DNA of 22,146 bases from Smittium culicis (lineage: Eukaryota > Kickxellomycota > Harpellomycetes > Harpellales > Legeriomycetaceae), in NCBI GenBank assembly GCA_001970855.1, contig LSSN01002922.1, positions 1 through 22,146 on the forward strand, written 5' to 3'. Made by a program: the position numbers and the translations under genes. Below, one piece after another: positions 7,596-19,567 of this stretch. The notes beneath the pieces were generated by a model. The model had not been told where the DNA came from, searched no databases, and saw only the letters and a list, made by a program, of their open reading frames with translations. Numbering within the stretch: position 1 is the first letter of the stretch; every line of letters starts with the position of its first letter.

Positions 7596-10500
7596 GTCAA
7601 TTTATAATCTTGAGTGAAGATCAATTATTGTGCTAATGATTAAATAAATTTTTCGCTAATCTTTAAAATGATATTATTTACTATAGGTAGTTCTAGCCTT
7701 AATTTTAATAGAGTATATATAAAATTTATTTTTAGTCTCTGTTTGATATCTTATTGCAAAAATAAATGAACATCATACACAGTATGCTATTATCTATTCG
7801 ATCAAAGTTAAAATAGGACAAGTTGCAATACCAATATTCTTTTGCTTTATATATTTTTACCTATAGTTATAAAATTATTAAATTATAGTGTAAATTTATT
7901 TTTTCAAATCTTTTGATTTATACTTGCTACCAGTCTTTAAAAAAAATATGACCGCTTTTTAATCGCTTAAGTTGATTATTTTGTAGATAATTTTTGTGAA
8001 GCGTAGATTTATCATCAGTTGATTTGCATTATTATGTATAATTTTAGGGACCTTCAAAACCCAAATTAGCTGTAAAATTTTAAAGAAATATGCAGTTTTG
8101 AATATTTTATTTCTATAATGATATTTTTATACAGCTAAATTACAGATTGATATTATTATTTTATTAAAAATTTCAATATCTAATCATATTTACACCACTT
8201 TTACTGGAAAATAAATTAACTATTTAAAAAATAATTTAATTTAATTTTTTTACAATTTTTTTACAGTTGATAATATTTTAAGACATTTTTAATTTTTAAA
8301 AGATCAGGTATTTTCCGATGCTTTCGATTAAAATTCAAAGACTAATTTTAAAATTCTGAATATCCAAATTTTTTCTTAAGCGAATTTGAAATAGAATACA
8401 GATTCATACTTTTTTAAAGTCTTTTTTGTGAAAAAAAAATTAGGCCATCGAAACAACCTGTTCAATTCCAGTTTTTTTATAATGCTAATTTAGTGAATTT
8501 AGTTATATTGATTTATTCTAATGCTATAATTTATTTTATTATACTAATTTAAAAAGGTTCGCTATTATCTTATACATGCACGAAAATATTCAATAAATTC
8601 ATAAATAGTGTTTAAATTTTTTCTAAATTTCAATTATTCAAAAATTAGAAAATATAATACAACTATATACAATGCATAGTATAAATTAGTTTTTAAAGTG
8701 TTTTTCTGTAAAAAGCCTATAGGATATTAGCAAGAAAATCCTATTAATAAATTTCAAATATCGCAATCAAAAACAATACATTTTTTTAAGGAATTTTAAC
8801 ATCATTTCTTTTATATGAATTTCGTGTACGTATCATAAGTAATTAAAAATAGGAAAATGAGCAAAGTCTTATATCTCATATTTAACTTTTCGTTTTTTCT
8901 AAAATAGCTCTATTAAATTATCTTATAAAAAATATCGATAGATAATATATAGAATTACTGTTTCATTGAATTTTTATTTTAAAAGTCAATTAAAGTTATA
9001 ATTTTTAATTTATTTATTATTTTAGGAATGGATTAAAACTATTTATTTTTGCGCTGCACATCATGTTAAAAATTTCATTAATTCCATCACTTAATCTATT
9101 TGTAATAGTAAATTTTCAATTGCTATTATTATAATTATTTAGAAATAGATATTATCATTTTGAATCTAAATGAAAAACTTTGGTTAAATTAATAGTATAA
9201 AACAATCAAAAAATTGTCTAATTATTCGCAATAAACCACCTAGAAATTTTTTGTTATAATATTTATATAAAAGTTGAATTAAAATTTATTTTTGGCTTAT
9301 ATAGTTAAATAAAGTTTTCTTTAAGAGTTTTGACTTATTTTTATTTCCTATTTTACTAGAATTATATGATCTTTTTGAAAGAATTCAATTAATCTGTTAT
9401 AGTTTATTAATTTTATCTGTTATAAGAATATAAACCGCAACTATATTGTAAAAATTAAATGAATTAATAGAAGAAATAAGTTTAAATTCTAATATTAAAA
9501 CCAGAACAAAAACTTTATAAAATTTTGATTAAAAAAACAAGTAAAAAATTCGCCTGAATGTATTATAATAAAATTTGTAGATAACAAGAATTTATACAGA
9601 TAAGATAGGTTTTACTATAAAAAACATTCAATATCATTAAAAATCTAGGGTAATCAATTCTTTGATTTTCGCGATTTTTCTAATAATGAATTTATCTTTG
9701 TTTTAGCGCTTATTTAATCTCAGCGACAAAACATTTATTTATAGTCAAAAATCTTCAATTTTTTTGTCATAACCATCGAAAAAACTATTGTTTTTGAAAT
9801 ATAATTTTAAATTCTAAATAAATTGAGACGTAATATAATAGTTGTTTAATCAAAACTCTCTGTTCAATAAGTTATTGTATATAGGCCAAAATTAAATTAA
9901 TAATTTAAATTAATACTAGCTTGAGTACTAGCATAAAATTAATACATTCATAATTAATCAATAACTTTAAGGGCATTTTTATCTGTACTTATACTAGTAT
10001 TTGATTTAATTTAAATTTGATTTTTTTCAAGTTTATTAATTTCAAAGAAATTTGATGTTTTCAATTACAAATGCTAGAATCGAAAATTTATTCATAGATT
10101 CAGCCAATGATTAAGGATTTAGACTTTGAAAATATTAGATATAAATAATAGCACTTTTTTACGCAGAAAATTTTTAGTTCGATTATATTTTAATTTTTTT
10201 AATATGATTTTTTTTTCGTTCATGTAAAAAAACAGCTTTTTATAGCAATTAAAATTTATTTTTGTTTACAATAATTGTCCAAAAAATATCTTAGGATTCT
10301 CTAAAAATAATTAATTCTCATTGGGATTATAATAACTTTAATATTTTTCAAATTAATAGCTAAAAAAATTAATCTCGCTATTTTATATGCCGTAAAAATA
10401 ACATTATATTATGAGAAAGCTGAATTTTTATCTAATTTTTTTTATGTAAAATTATTTTAATATGAAAATAAAGTTTTACAGTTTATTTAAATGAAGATGG

Positions 10501-12502
10501 TAATTGGCATTTTATTTTTTTTTGTATTGATTCAGATTATTTATATTCATGAAACTATCAGTATTATTTTAATACTAACATTAGTAATGAGTATATGTAG
10601 TGTTTAATAATTAGTTTTATTGAATTGGTTTTATTTATTTATTTCAATATCTCTATAGCTTATACAAAAAAGTTTTAAAATATTCTATTCATTATTTTAA
10701 TGACTATATTAATTAGTATTGTAATTCTAAGATATACATGTATGCTTTAGTTATGATAAAGTGATATTGAAATTTTAATCTAAAATAATAATCAAGCTTT
10801 AATTATTCACAATTGAGTATTAAAAAGACATTCAGTTATATTTATAATTAAATTAAAAAATAATAACGACTATAACCAAGGAAAATATTTTAAAGTGGGA
10901 TTAATCATAAAAAATAATAGAAAAAATATATTTCAGAAATAATTTTGCTTTTAGTTCAATTATTATTGTAATAAATAATAATTATATAATAAAATTTAAT
11001 AAAATGAAAAAAATAAAATGAAGAAAAAAATTTACTTATTATTATTCTCTACGAATTAAATATTCGTTCACGAGTATAAAATATACACAAAAATTATTTT
11101 AAAAAGGTAATGTTAATAAGAAACTATAAGATACAAAAATTTATCTGATCAATAAAAACAGATATTATTGAAAATTATAAATGCACTTTTTTTTTAATTG
11201 TGTAAAAATAGCTAAATAAATTCTATAAGAATTACAAACTAAAATGGTCAACGTTCTAGATATATAGTCTAAAAGGAGATAGTGTAAGATATAATTTTTT
11301 CTAAAATTATTTATAATATTAACAGATTATTATATAAAAAACCACTGAACAATTTCCGTAGAGAGAAATTAAAAATTTTTATTAATAGTATAACTAATTG
11401 CTACGAAAAATTAATCTAAATACTACTATTAATAAAAATAATTAGCTATATAAAAATAATCTAAAAATATAATACCAGTTTTGTTATTTAATATTTTGTT
11501 CTAAATTGAACCAATATTATTCAAATTCTAAAATAAATATTATGTAAATTAAATAAATCAAAAAACAAACACCTGAAAAAGATAAATAGTAAAAGCTTAA
11601 AAATTTCTTAATAAAAATTTCCAAATATAGTATTTACCTTATCAAATCTTTATGAATAAATTATTAGTTTTTAAACCAAACAAATAACTACTGATACCAT
11701 TAAAAACTTACCTAATAAATAAAATGACGCAAAAAATGTGTCAGAGAACAATTTATAAAAGTTTTATCTCACTCCCACACTGAGAATTTTACTTAGTGTA
11801 GAAATTATCACTTCGACAGCTAGAGACCATAATTCAATATATATATTTTATTATTAATGCTTTAAAAAAATTGAGGACATCTTTAAGAATATAAATATTT
11901 TCTTGGCTTAAAATTAATTATTGAAATTATAAGCTAAATATATAATTATCAATATGCCAATTTTTACCTATTTAAATATTGATATATTATTCGAAAAAAA
12001 CTAGTAATTTTTCAGCTTTCATTGAATCTGATAAAAAATAATGATTTCAGGCTTTTAAAATTTAAATTGTACAAAATTAATTTCCACTCAGTAAAAAAAT
12101 TCAAAGTTTATAAATAAAAAAATTATAATATTTCCAAATTGATAAATTATAATAGATCCTGCGAGTTTATATTTAAATCTTCAATTTTTTTAGTAATCAT
12201 ATTTAAATATTAACTCATTTTTGAAGTCTGAAAAAATCAAACTATCTGGTTATTTATTTATTTTTTATTGACTTTAATACAAAATATGATACTTCTTATA
12301 AAAGCTCTAAAATTTTAAAAAGCATGAAAATTTTTATTTTTTATTTATCAATTATTTGGAATAATATAATAGAATATAAGTTGTTTCTATGGCCAATTTA
12401 AATAATTTTTTGCATGTATTTGATTTTTTATATATTTTAAACAAATAAATCAAAATTTTATATGTACACTCTTCAATATCGGCATTTTGATTATGTATCA
12501 TA

Positions 12503-12518
12503 CGCCTTAAATAAGGCG
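12503..12518. repeat. Perfect palindrome CGCCTTA-AA-TAAGGCG
   Basis: Two 7-bp arms with a 2-bp centre form a GC-tipped inverted repeat inside very AT-rich DNA. It could be a dimeric protein-binding site or chance; nothing nearby identifies a target gene. Confidence 0.5.
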
Positions 12519-13431
12519 GAATTTGTCAATTTTCTTTGAAAGTGATGAATTTTCCCCAATAATACGTAAATAGGCAGATTTAAATAAATTTATAACAAAT
12601 AAGAAAACTATATTAGCTTGATATAAACTGAAATAAAAGAATCGTTTTCATTCGAAGATAAAATTATATTCGTGTGAGATGGAGAGGCGGAGATACAATT
12701 ACTTCTTATAGAATCAGTTTAAAGTTTAGTTTCGGATATTATATGTATTTTATGGTGTAGTTTCAGGATTTTTTTATCACTATCACATTTAGTAAAGAAA
12801 ATAGGACCAGGTAGATGTTTATCAATTTGAATTTCATTTCTAATACAATGAATACAAAATTTAAACTCTTTTACTCAATTTACAATTGTAAATGGTGTAA
12901 GATTATCAAAAATATCCACGGTCATAATTATCGATGTATATAATAAAAATATGCAAAATTTTGCTTTATAATTTATAGACAATAAGTGCTTGAATAAATT
13001 GAATCAGGATATAAAAAGAAAAACCCAATTCCATTTATTTTGAAAGATTTATAAAGTCTTTCGGATTTATTTTAACAAAATTTTCACATTTCATATCTCA
13101 TAAATGTGATATTATTTTTTTTAGTATTCCCTCAGGCACATTCTCTGTACTCGCAAAAAATAAATACAGTATATAAACATATATTTAAGGTATAATAAAT
13201 AGGCAATTGCAGGAATTTGTTATTTGTTATTAATTTTTTTTATGCGAGTTTATTGTTTATCGATTATTTAGATAGTAAAAGATTGGTTAGATTAATTTTG
13301 AGTACCTTAATTTGAATATTCTAATTAGTTTAGTCTAGATAATGTTCAATTAATTAGTATCCTTTAAGAAGTTATATTAATCAAAACTTTATTGAATTAT
13401 AAAAAAACGACTAAAAAGATAATTATAATAT

Positions 13432-13459
13432 AATTAATAATAAATAATAAATAATAATA
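13432..13459. repeat. AAT/ATAA microsatellite
   Basis: A run of AATAATAAATAATAAATAAT-type text forms a short, imperfect simple repeat with no further implication. Confidence 0.7.
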
Positions 13460-14900
13460 TTCACTTTATATAATTTTTGAAATAAGTAGCTATTTTATTT
13501 AAATATCTTTAAAGTATATATTATCCAAGTTATATTGAAGAGGGTTTTTAATACAATAGTATTTATATGCATATATTAGTTAATACTTTATAAATACATG
13601 AACTGAATCATTTCCTAAAATTTTATTTAAAAATAAATAATGCTGTCAATATAATACAATTGATGATATTTTTATACAAGTTTTCTCCGTTTTTTGAATT
13701 GTTTTTTATGGTTATATCTTAAAATGTATTTCATTTTCACAGTGTTTGGATTGTAAATAGTTTCGGTTTATTCAAGATAAATTAAGAATATAATATATAT
13801 TCTTTATTTTCTTAGTTTATATTAAACTAACCTTAAACATCGTTACAAATTTCTGGATAAATTTGATTCTAAAATATGGCACTAATCTTGTTATCAGGCA
13901 TAAATCAAAAACGTATATATTATATTATTTTATCTCTCATTCCATTTTTTCTCATTACTTACTATTAATTATACTTTAATTATTATTTCATCAATATGAA
14001 AATTATTAGAATAACATCCTTCCAACCTAAAAGAGAGAAGGTTTTGAGAATATTTTTTCTACAAATCTTACTATTAAAGTTGATTAAGCTTTTCTAAAAA
14101 AATTCAATATCATTATAGATCTTTTTTATATATTACCGCTTAAAAACGATATTACTTAGTACTGTGATGGTTTTGCTCTAATATTATTGACATAGATATC
14201 TGTTTAGTTATTAATAGCTAGATCTTAATTGGTATTTCATTATTTAACAATATTTAAAAGATTTGGACCGTCTTATAAACTCTCACCATCATTTCTGATA
14301 TAAGAAATAGTATACTATCCATCTACATATCGATGCAAGCAATTAACACCGGTTTTACTGATAGAGGTTGGCACCGTATTAAACTATTACTATAACTATT
14401 GTAAACTTCGTGAAGTGCCCAGTAATTTTTTACAGTTTCGCGATGATAGCATGAGTCAATAGTTAAAGTCTTGAAAAGATAAAAAAAATTTTTTTTGGTT
14501 GAATAGAAAAAACTATAACCAAAATTTTTAGTAAGAATTTATCAGTGTATGTAGTCATATATGGTCAGAAAATTTTACTATATGAAAATCGTATTATAAT
14601 TTAAACTAGACTGCGGCTACACTATAAAATACAGAGATAAATCACGATAAAATTTAATTTTTTTCATTTTTATTAAAAAAAAACCGTAGTTGCAAATAAT
14701 TTTTTCTGAATGCTAAAAAAAAATTGATAAGAATCCACAGTTAGTGTATAAAAATTAGTGATATTTATGAATAGTAGTTAATAAATTAAGTATTTTTTCC
14801 CCTAGTATTTAGAAGCTACTAAAAAGAAAAAATTAACACACACACCTTGCTTCATTGAATTGAATTTTTATCTCTTCTGTTATGGCAATGTTTTTACTTA

Positions 14901-16478
14901 ATGGTGTGTAGAGTGGGAAAAATTAGAACTAATAATATATATGTGTAAATATATAAATATACTGCAATCCTGTTCTGATGATATGTTGTAATAAATAAAG
15001 AAGGTCAAGCAAAATGGTGATGGTAGTGGGTGAAAAACGGATGTGTAAAATTAATATGGATTTGAGCGGAATAATTTAAAAGATGGAGCAAAATATCATT
15101 AGTATTAATGCTAGAGTGAATTTCTAGTTTTATTTATACAAAAAACAAAAAAAAGAAAAAAAAATTGCTTAATGAAATTATTAAGGATATTTATAATAAG
15201 ATATTTTTGTCGGAAGCTAGTCAGTATCTGAGAAATCAGGTAATTGAAGGAAAGAATGAAAAATACAGATAAAGCAACATGAATTATCAAAGATTAGGGA
15301 TGTATGGCATAAAAAAAAGGCTAAACTGCGACGCAAAATAACTTTCATAAATGTACCAACAAAAAGAAGAGGTAATGGTGTGTTGGTAAGTTGTAGAATT
15401 TTAGAAATTAAAAAGAAAATTTAAATAGTGGTAGATAATCAATCAAAATTGTGATTAAACGCTTAAGTGATGAGGTTATATTGTGAGGTGTTTGCGTATT
15501 TGATAAAATAAATACTTTAGGGTATTCGAGAGATAATCTGTATTGTAAAGCTTAAAAGCGATTCATCCTTAAGTATGATTGAACGGTTTTGGAAACATGA
15601 TAGGATAAAGAGGATATCAGAAAGTTCATAGCCTGGATGTGTAGTTGTGGGGGTCGAGGTTGGGTAGGACTTATGGATTTATGTGTACGCTTCTACCTAA
15701 GAGTTATATTGTGCTTTCTATGCGAGTATATGATTTAGCAGGATGCATATGTGAATTTGTTGTATTTATTTGATCTATAAATGTTCCAGCTATTAGAATA
15801 CCTATACAGCGTTTTTTTTTTTATTATGAAAAAAATTTTTATTGCGTTAATGTATTATATTTTACGGAAAATCACTAAGTATAAGCCATGACTTTGATCT
15901 GGATTATAGAATTTTTTATTATATATATAGCAGTATTTGTGGATAAAGAAAAAAAATATTATTCCGGCTTGATGGGGGTTAGGTTTCACAACTGTTCTTA
16001 TTGGATAGCTTGATTAGATGATATGGGGAATGAGGAGATAAAGATTACTTTACTATATTAGATTGGAATAAGATACTGATAACTTTCAGATCCTTTTTAT
16101 TTTTTTTATCGCCCAAGTATACTTTTACACAGATTTAAGAAGTGGAAGCCTGCCGGAATTATCTTATATTTGCTATTTTTAATTTTCGGAATTTAGAATT
16201 AAATAAATATTTATACTCATTAACGCTCAGTAATATCATTCCACCATCATTAACAAAATCCATTTATTGCAAGAAGAGGTATTTTTTTCGCTAATATTTG
16301 ATTATAAAATTTCTATCACTATTATTTTCATAATTATATCCATTTTTGCGTTTCAGTGAGTGATGGAGGTGAATTAATTTGAAATAGACTATTTGTATCT
16401 TCTTAAAAATCACAAAATCACAAAATCCAAAAATGTTTATCCACTAATCCCACCAAATAAATGACCTTTGCTTATCAT
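14901..16478. other. G/purine-rich non-coding segment with small ORF fragments
   Basis: Plus-strand composition shifts here from A/T to noticeably G- and A-rich (for example 15001-15300 and 15620-15680). A 54-codon open frame (15260-15424) encodes a very basic peptide with the run VWHKKKAKLRRKITFINVPT. Near 15619 another frame gives RKFIAWMCSCGGRGWVGL, faintly like the VWGCFS..GVG.L block of Tc1/mariner transposases. Neither is long or matched well enough to call a gene. The segment may be an old, decayed mobile element upstream of Asterix. Confidence 0.35.
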
Positions 16479-16485
16479 TATAAAG
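16479..16485 (+). promoter_or_regulatory. Possible TATA box of the Asterix gene
   Basis: TATAAAG lies 60 bp upstream of the start codon, a plausible distance for a short 5' leader. In DNA this AT-rich such a match has little weight alone. Confidence 0.3.
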
Positions 16486-16544
16486 AGAAATTCTAGTTAA
16501 TTAATCAAACTTTAATACAATTATATTACTAAAAAATAGATAAA

Positions 16545-16983
16545 ATGTCGAGCTACAAATTCAAGGCTTTTCCGGGCAGTCCATTAGATGCGGCACGAGT
16601 TGTCAGTGCAGAAGATATTCCAAGGGATAATTCAGGAAGCATGGTATTTTCGACATTGGCGATGTTTGCAGCGTTTATTGCGCTTATCAGCAAGATGAAA
16701 GTAGTTGCATGGGCTGGACTGTTCAGCGGGATCATTGCACTTGCCAGCGAACGTCGTTCGGTCACCGACACAACAACTATTTCTTCAACTTTGATGTAAG
16801 TTTATATTTTTTATTTTTTTTTAAAGTCGGGAGGAATGGGGGGGATGTGATAGAAATATTTTACTCCTTTTTTTTTTTTTTGCTTTTATAAATGTGTTTT
16901 ATCTATCTATTAGGTTGTCTACATTGTCGATAGGGACTATTTACCTCAACGAGATTCTTTACTTTATTAGCCTTTTAATGTGA
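16545..16983 (+). CDS. Asterix: Asterix / PAT10 (WDR83OS) homologue, two exons
   Basis: This encodes the small ER membrane protein Asterix (UPF0139 family), the subunit that, with CCDC47, forms the PAT complex, an intramembrane chaperone shielding polar transmembrane segments during multipass-protein insertion. Exon 1 is 16545-16795 and exon 2 is 16914-16983. The 118-nt intron has a GTAAGT donor, a T14 pyrimidine tract (16868-16881) and a TAG acceptor. Splicing gives 106 aa, the same length as the human protein. Without splicing the frame stops at once after residue 84 and loses the last membrane segment. Hydrophobic segments lie at about 33-50, 53-68 and 83-104. The family-like stretch KMKVVAWAGLFSG...LASERRS...ISSTLMLS covers residues 51-87, aligning with human KLKWCAWVAVYCS...NSRSSED...MSSFMLS. 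The start context is AAAATG. The gene converges with MOB2. Confidence 0.9.
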
Positions 16984-17333
16984 TATATAAAAAACAATTA
17001 ATAATTTTATGTTTTATGGAATTGATGCAACCGAAAGAGAAAAAAACAATTAATTACTTATGAGTTGAATTTTTTTTTTTGTTTTTAGAGGGCGTTTTTT
17101 TGTTAGTGAATCAAGTTCAAAACTGAATGAAAAAATTAGGGAGAGAAAGTTTTACTTTCTGAGCAATATTAATTGAATGATTAATTTTTTTTTTATTAGA
17201 GGGGGGATGGATTAATAGTACATTATATTTTAGTTTAATAAAAGGAGAAATAAGAAAAAGGTAAAATAAAGAAATAGTGGAAAGGTAATGAGGCGAGTGA
17301 ATGTTTTGAACGGGGAAGGTGGGGGAAAAGCGA
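16984..17333. other. Convergent 3' spacer between Asterix and MOB2
   Basis: These 350 bp hold the two 3' ends and no gene. The plus strand is G/A-rich with T runs. A minus-strand AATAAA (plus-strand TTTATT, 17192-17197) lies about 140 nt past the MOB2 stop and could serve as its polyadenylation signal. No clear signal is seen for Asterix. Confidence 0.4.
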
Positions 17334-18093
17334 TTAGAGAAAGTTGTTTATGTAGTCTGACATGCAGGCCAATTCTTTTTTGTCGAGGAGATCAAATTCA
17401 GTTGAGAAGTAGATGAAGTGCATGAACAAAGAGTTCAAATGAGCTTCGATGCGCAAGTCAGCAGCGACTTTGTAATGGTTCCAGTATATATGGGCCAAGA
17501 CTCTGAAGAGCTGCAAGTAGATAGTTTTAAGAGTATTGAAGAAGTCTTTAGGGAACGCGTTGGCGGCTTTTTTAGTGGGGAAAATAGATTCGTCGAGGAT
17601 GAGCGATTGGATCTGGGACATGACGTAGTCGACATACTGTGGAGCGGGCAAGCGGACGACTTTCCTTTGGTTATCGCTGTACAAAAACTCGCAGTTCGGG
17701 CCTGCGCCCATAATGCTGCATGTCGAGCTGGTACAGTTCTCGGAAACGACGCCGTAGAACATATTAACGAGATTGAAGAAATCGAAGGTGTTGCTTGCTA
17801 TCCACTCGTGAATGTCGACGTACTTGGGCAGAGCAACAACGTTCTTAAAGTCGCCCTTGACGAGCTTAGACTCTTTGAATTCGGGCTGCATGAATAGCGG
17901 TAATTCGGTCTTCGCTGTCGGGAGCGAGGGCGACGGCAGCAGCTTCTGCTTAGTAATATTTGCTATTTTTCTAAAATAATGCGAGTTATGCAATAAAGAA
18001 GAAATTAAAGGAGGATAAATCATATAGATTTACGAATGTCATTAGCGAATTGAGGTAAAGTAAAAAGGGGTACCCAAATCCGAAAAAGCTCAT
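17334..18093 (-). CDS. mob2: MOB2-type NDR-kinase activator, probable short first exon
   Basis: This is a Mob1/phocein-family protein. Mob proteins bind the N-terminal region of NDR/LATS kinases and activate them; fungal Mob2 partners Cbk1/Orb6 in polarity and morphogenesis. The main exon gives an open frame of up to 229 aa (18023-17334). In that numbering, PLF..(42-44), KLVKGDF (53-59), LPKYVDIHEW (65-74) and AHIYWNHY (177-184) fit MOB2 better than MOB1. Predicted zinc ligands C97, C102, H178 and H183 are all present, although S. cerevisiae Mob2 has lost both cysteines. The in-frame ATG at 18023 gives an un-Mob-like leader. Upstream, ATG 18093 opens MSFFGFG, a typical Mob2 start, and joins in phase by a 103-nt intron (18073-17971, GT...TTTTAG) to give 218 aa. 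A rival model uses donor 18033 (GTAAAT) with acceptor 17946. The family is certain; the N-terminus is not. Confidence 0.88.
18074..18093 (-). other. mob2: Proposed MOB2 exon 1 (MSFFGFG)
   Basis: Twenty nucleotides encode M-S-F-F-G-F plus two bases of a Gly codon. Joining to 17970 restores Gly and continues K-I-A-N-I-T-K-Q-K in the MOB2 frame. The donor is GTACCC, a weak match to GTAAGT. The pyrimidine-rich run and CATAAC before the TTTTAG acceptor look like a normal 3' splice site. Confidence 0.5.
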
Positions 18094-19001
18094 TTCATAA
18101 AGCGCGTATGTAGAGGTTAGTAATTCGATAAGTATTGGTGAGAGAGGAAAGTGCTCGAATTTCAGGTAGGTTTAGTTTCTGCGTTTTCTATATAAAGAGA
18201 GGGAATAAATATGCGTGGGAAATCAAGGTTATTTTGGAGCAGCGGAAGTAAAGTGCTTAATGCTGAAAAGTTGGCTTTAAAAAAAAAGACTAACAGTGCT
18301 GGCGATAGTAAAAGATTAAATACAAAAATAGAAAAAACTCGTTATAAATTATAACACCACAATTGGCTTTAAACTAAAAAAAAAAAAAAAAAAAGAGCTA
18401 TTTGAACATTTCTTTATTATACTTGATAACTTTTGTCTGGGATTTACTAGTAGTTTTTACCCCTATTTTAAAGCTCCAAAAAAAAAAAAAATGATAGCAA
18501 AATGATTTTGATTAATAATCAATTGAGCTAGGAGACCTATTGGCTCAACAGTATATTTTAGCAAATAAGTGGATTGTATAAAAACAAACTGCAAATCAAC
18601 GGCTAAGAATATCTGACATCTGAAAAGACTGTTGGTGCTTTTTGAAGCTTCAACTGCAATATTTTTTTTCTTTCAAGATATACTAGCAATAAAGAGTTTG
18701 CACTTTAAAGCGTGAATAAGTAGTTCAAGGAAAGTTAGGCTTAGGAAGGTACACTAAAAATTAAACCTAAGCTATGTTTTTCTTTTGATATTTAAACGGC
18801 TCAAAAATAAGCCGACTGCCATTGACGCGAGTTTTAAAACTTGAGTTGTCGGCGATTGTGCAAACGCATGAGGCATGACTCTCGAAAAGTCACAAAGTCA
18901 GTATTAGACAATAAGCGGGCGCTGAGTCTAGCTTGTGTGATCCGAGACAATAAAAGAAAGTTTCCTTGGCTAGTATAATCTTTTGGTTCCGTCTCCAATT
19001 A

Positions 19002-19051
19002 AATAGCCAGCCACGCCTTCACACAATAATTAGCCACTGTCATTGGCTATT
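19002..19051. repeat. Inverted repeats of TAGCCA/TGGCTA
   Basis: AATAGCCA (19002-19009) is the exact complement of TGGCTATT (19044-19051). A second TAGCCA (19031-19036) can pair with the same right arm (19044-19049). The two left arms therefore compete for one partner that overlaps a CCAAT box (19042-19046). Confidence 0.6.
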
Positions 19052-19267
19052 CACCTTAGTCAATCATGGTAAAGTACAGTCATTCGTCAGCCAAGCCATT
19101 TATACAGCGATAATAGACTTAATTTGAGATTTGGTAGTAAATGCCAACTCAAGTTCGAGTTCATTAGTAATACGCGAATTTTCTTTATTCAAACTCTGTA
19201 TACTCAGCTAACATCAAAGGCTCGCTTTTAAAACATCGCTGCACAAAGACTCAATCTTTAAAAATCA

Positions 19268-19360
19268 TATGAACATCACACTTGTACAATAATTTTAATA
19301 TTATATAAACATCACACTTGTACTTTACCTTTAATATTAGATGCATCACACACTCGTGCC
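19268..19360 (+). repeat. ~36-bp direct repeat, 2 full copies plus a partial
   Basis: AACATCACACTTGTAC occurs at 19272-19287 and 19308-19323. A diverged third copy (GCATCACACACTCGTGCC) starts at 19343. Between units lies TTTAATATTA-like text. The spacing (36 then ~34 bp) suggests a small tandem duplication in the promoter spacer, possibly repeated binding sites. Confidence 0.75.
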
Positions 19361-19516
19361 ATTATTCTGTTCCATTAAAACCCAAAACCCAAAGCCTAAA
19401 TTTCTTAATATTAAAACCCCTATTTTTCTTCGTATTATACTATCGTTTTGGTTCGCTGCTAATTTTTAAACTGTAGAAATAATTTAGAAAACAAACCTTA
19501 TCTTATCTAAATAGCG

Positions 19517-19567
19517 AGCACCTATTGGCTAATAAATTTAAAAAGCCAATGGTGCTGCACTATTGGC
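19517..19567. repeat. Three alternating inverted arms centred on CCAAT boxes
   Basis: Arm 1 (19517-19530, AGCACC-T-ATTGGCT) pairs with arm 2 (19544-19556, AGCCAATGGTGCT) over 13 bp with one bulged base and a 13-nt loop. Arm 2 (19545-19555) can instead pair with arm 3 (19557-19567, GCACTATTGGC) at 10 of 11 positions with a 1-nt loop in DNA terms. The pairings are mutually exclusive, and each arm contains a CCAAT pentamer. Confidence 0.7.

Larger units (their letters stand above)
7600..14900. other. 7.3-kb gene-free AT-rich desert
   Basis: On both strands I find no ORF with protein-like composition, no conserved motif, no tRNA or rRNA signature, no CRISPR-like array and no clear terminal repeats. 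The sequence is dominated by A/T runs with closely spaced stops. Only small palindromes and an AAT microsatellite stand out, and these are listed separately. Confidence 0.6.

Noticed and set aside
543..9560. ATTCGCCTGAAT present near 543 and again near 9548
   Set aside because: The shared text is only about 12 bases with unrelated flanks, so chance is sufficient.
16553..16891. Two other frames over the Asterix gene (minus 16553-16771, plus 16709-16891)
   Set aside because: They are shadows of the Asterix exon and run into its intron's T tract; the Asterix frame alone has family similarity.
17418..17897. 159-codon plus-strand ORF antisense to MOB2
   Set aside because: It is the complement of a conserved MOB2 exon; it shows no independent motif and no splice context.
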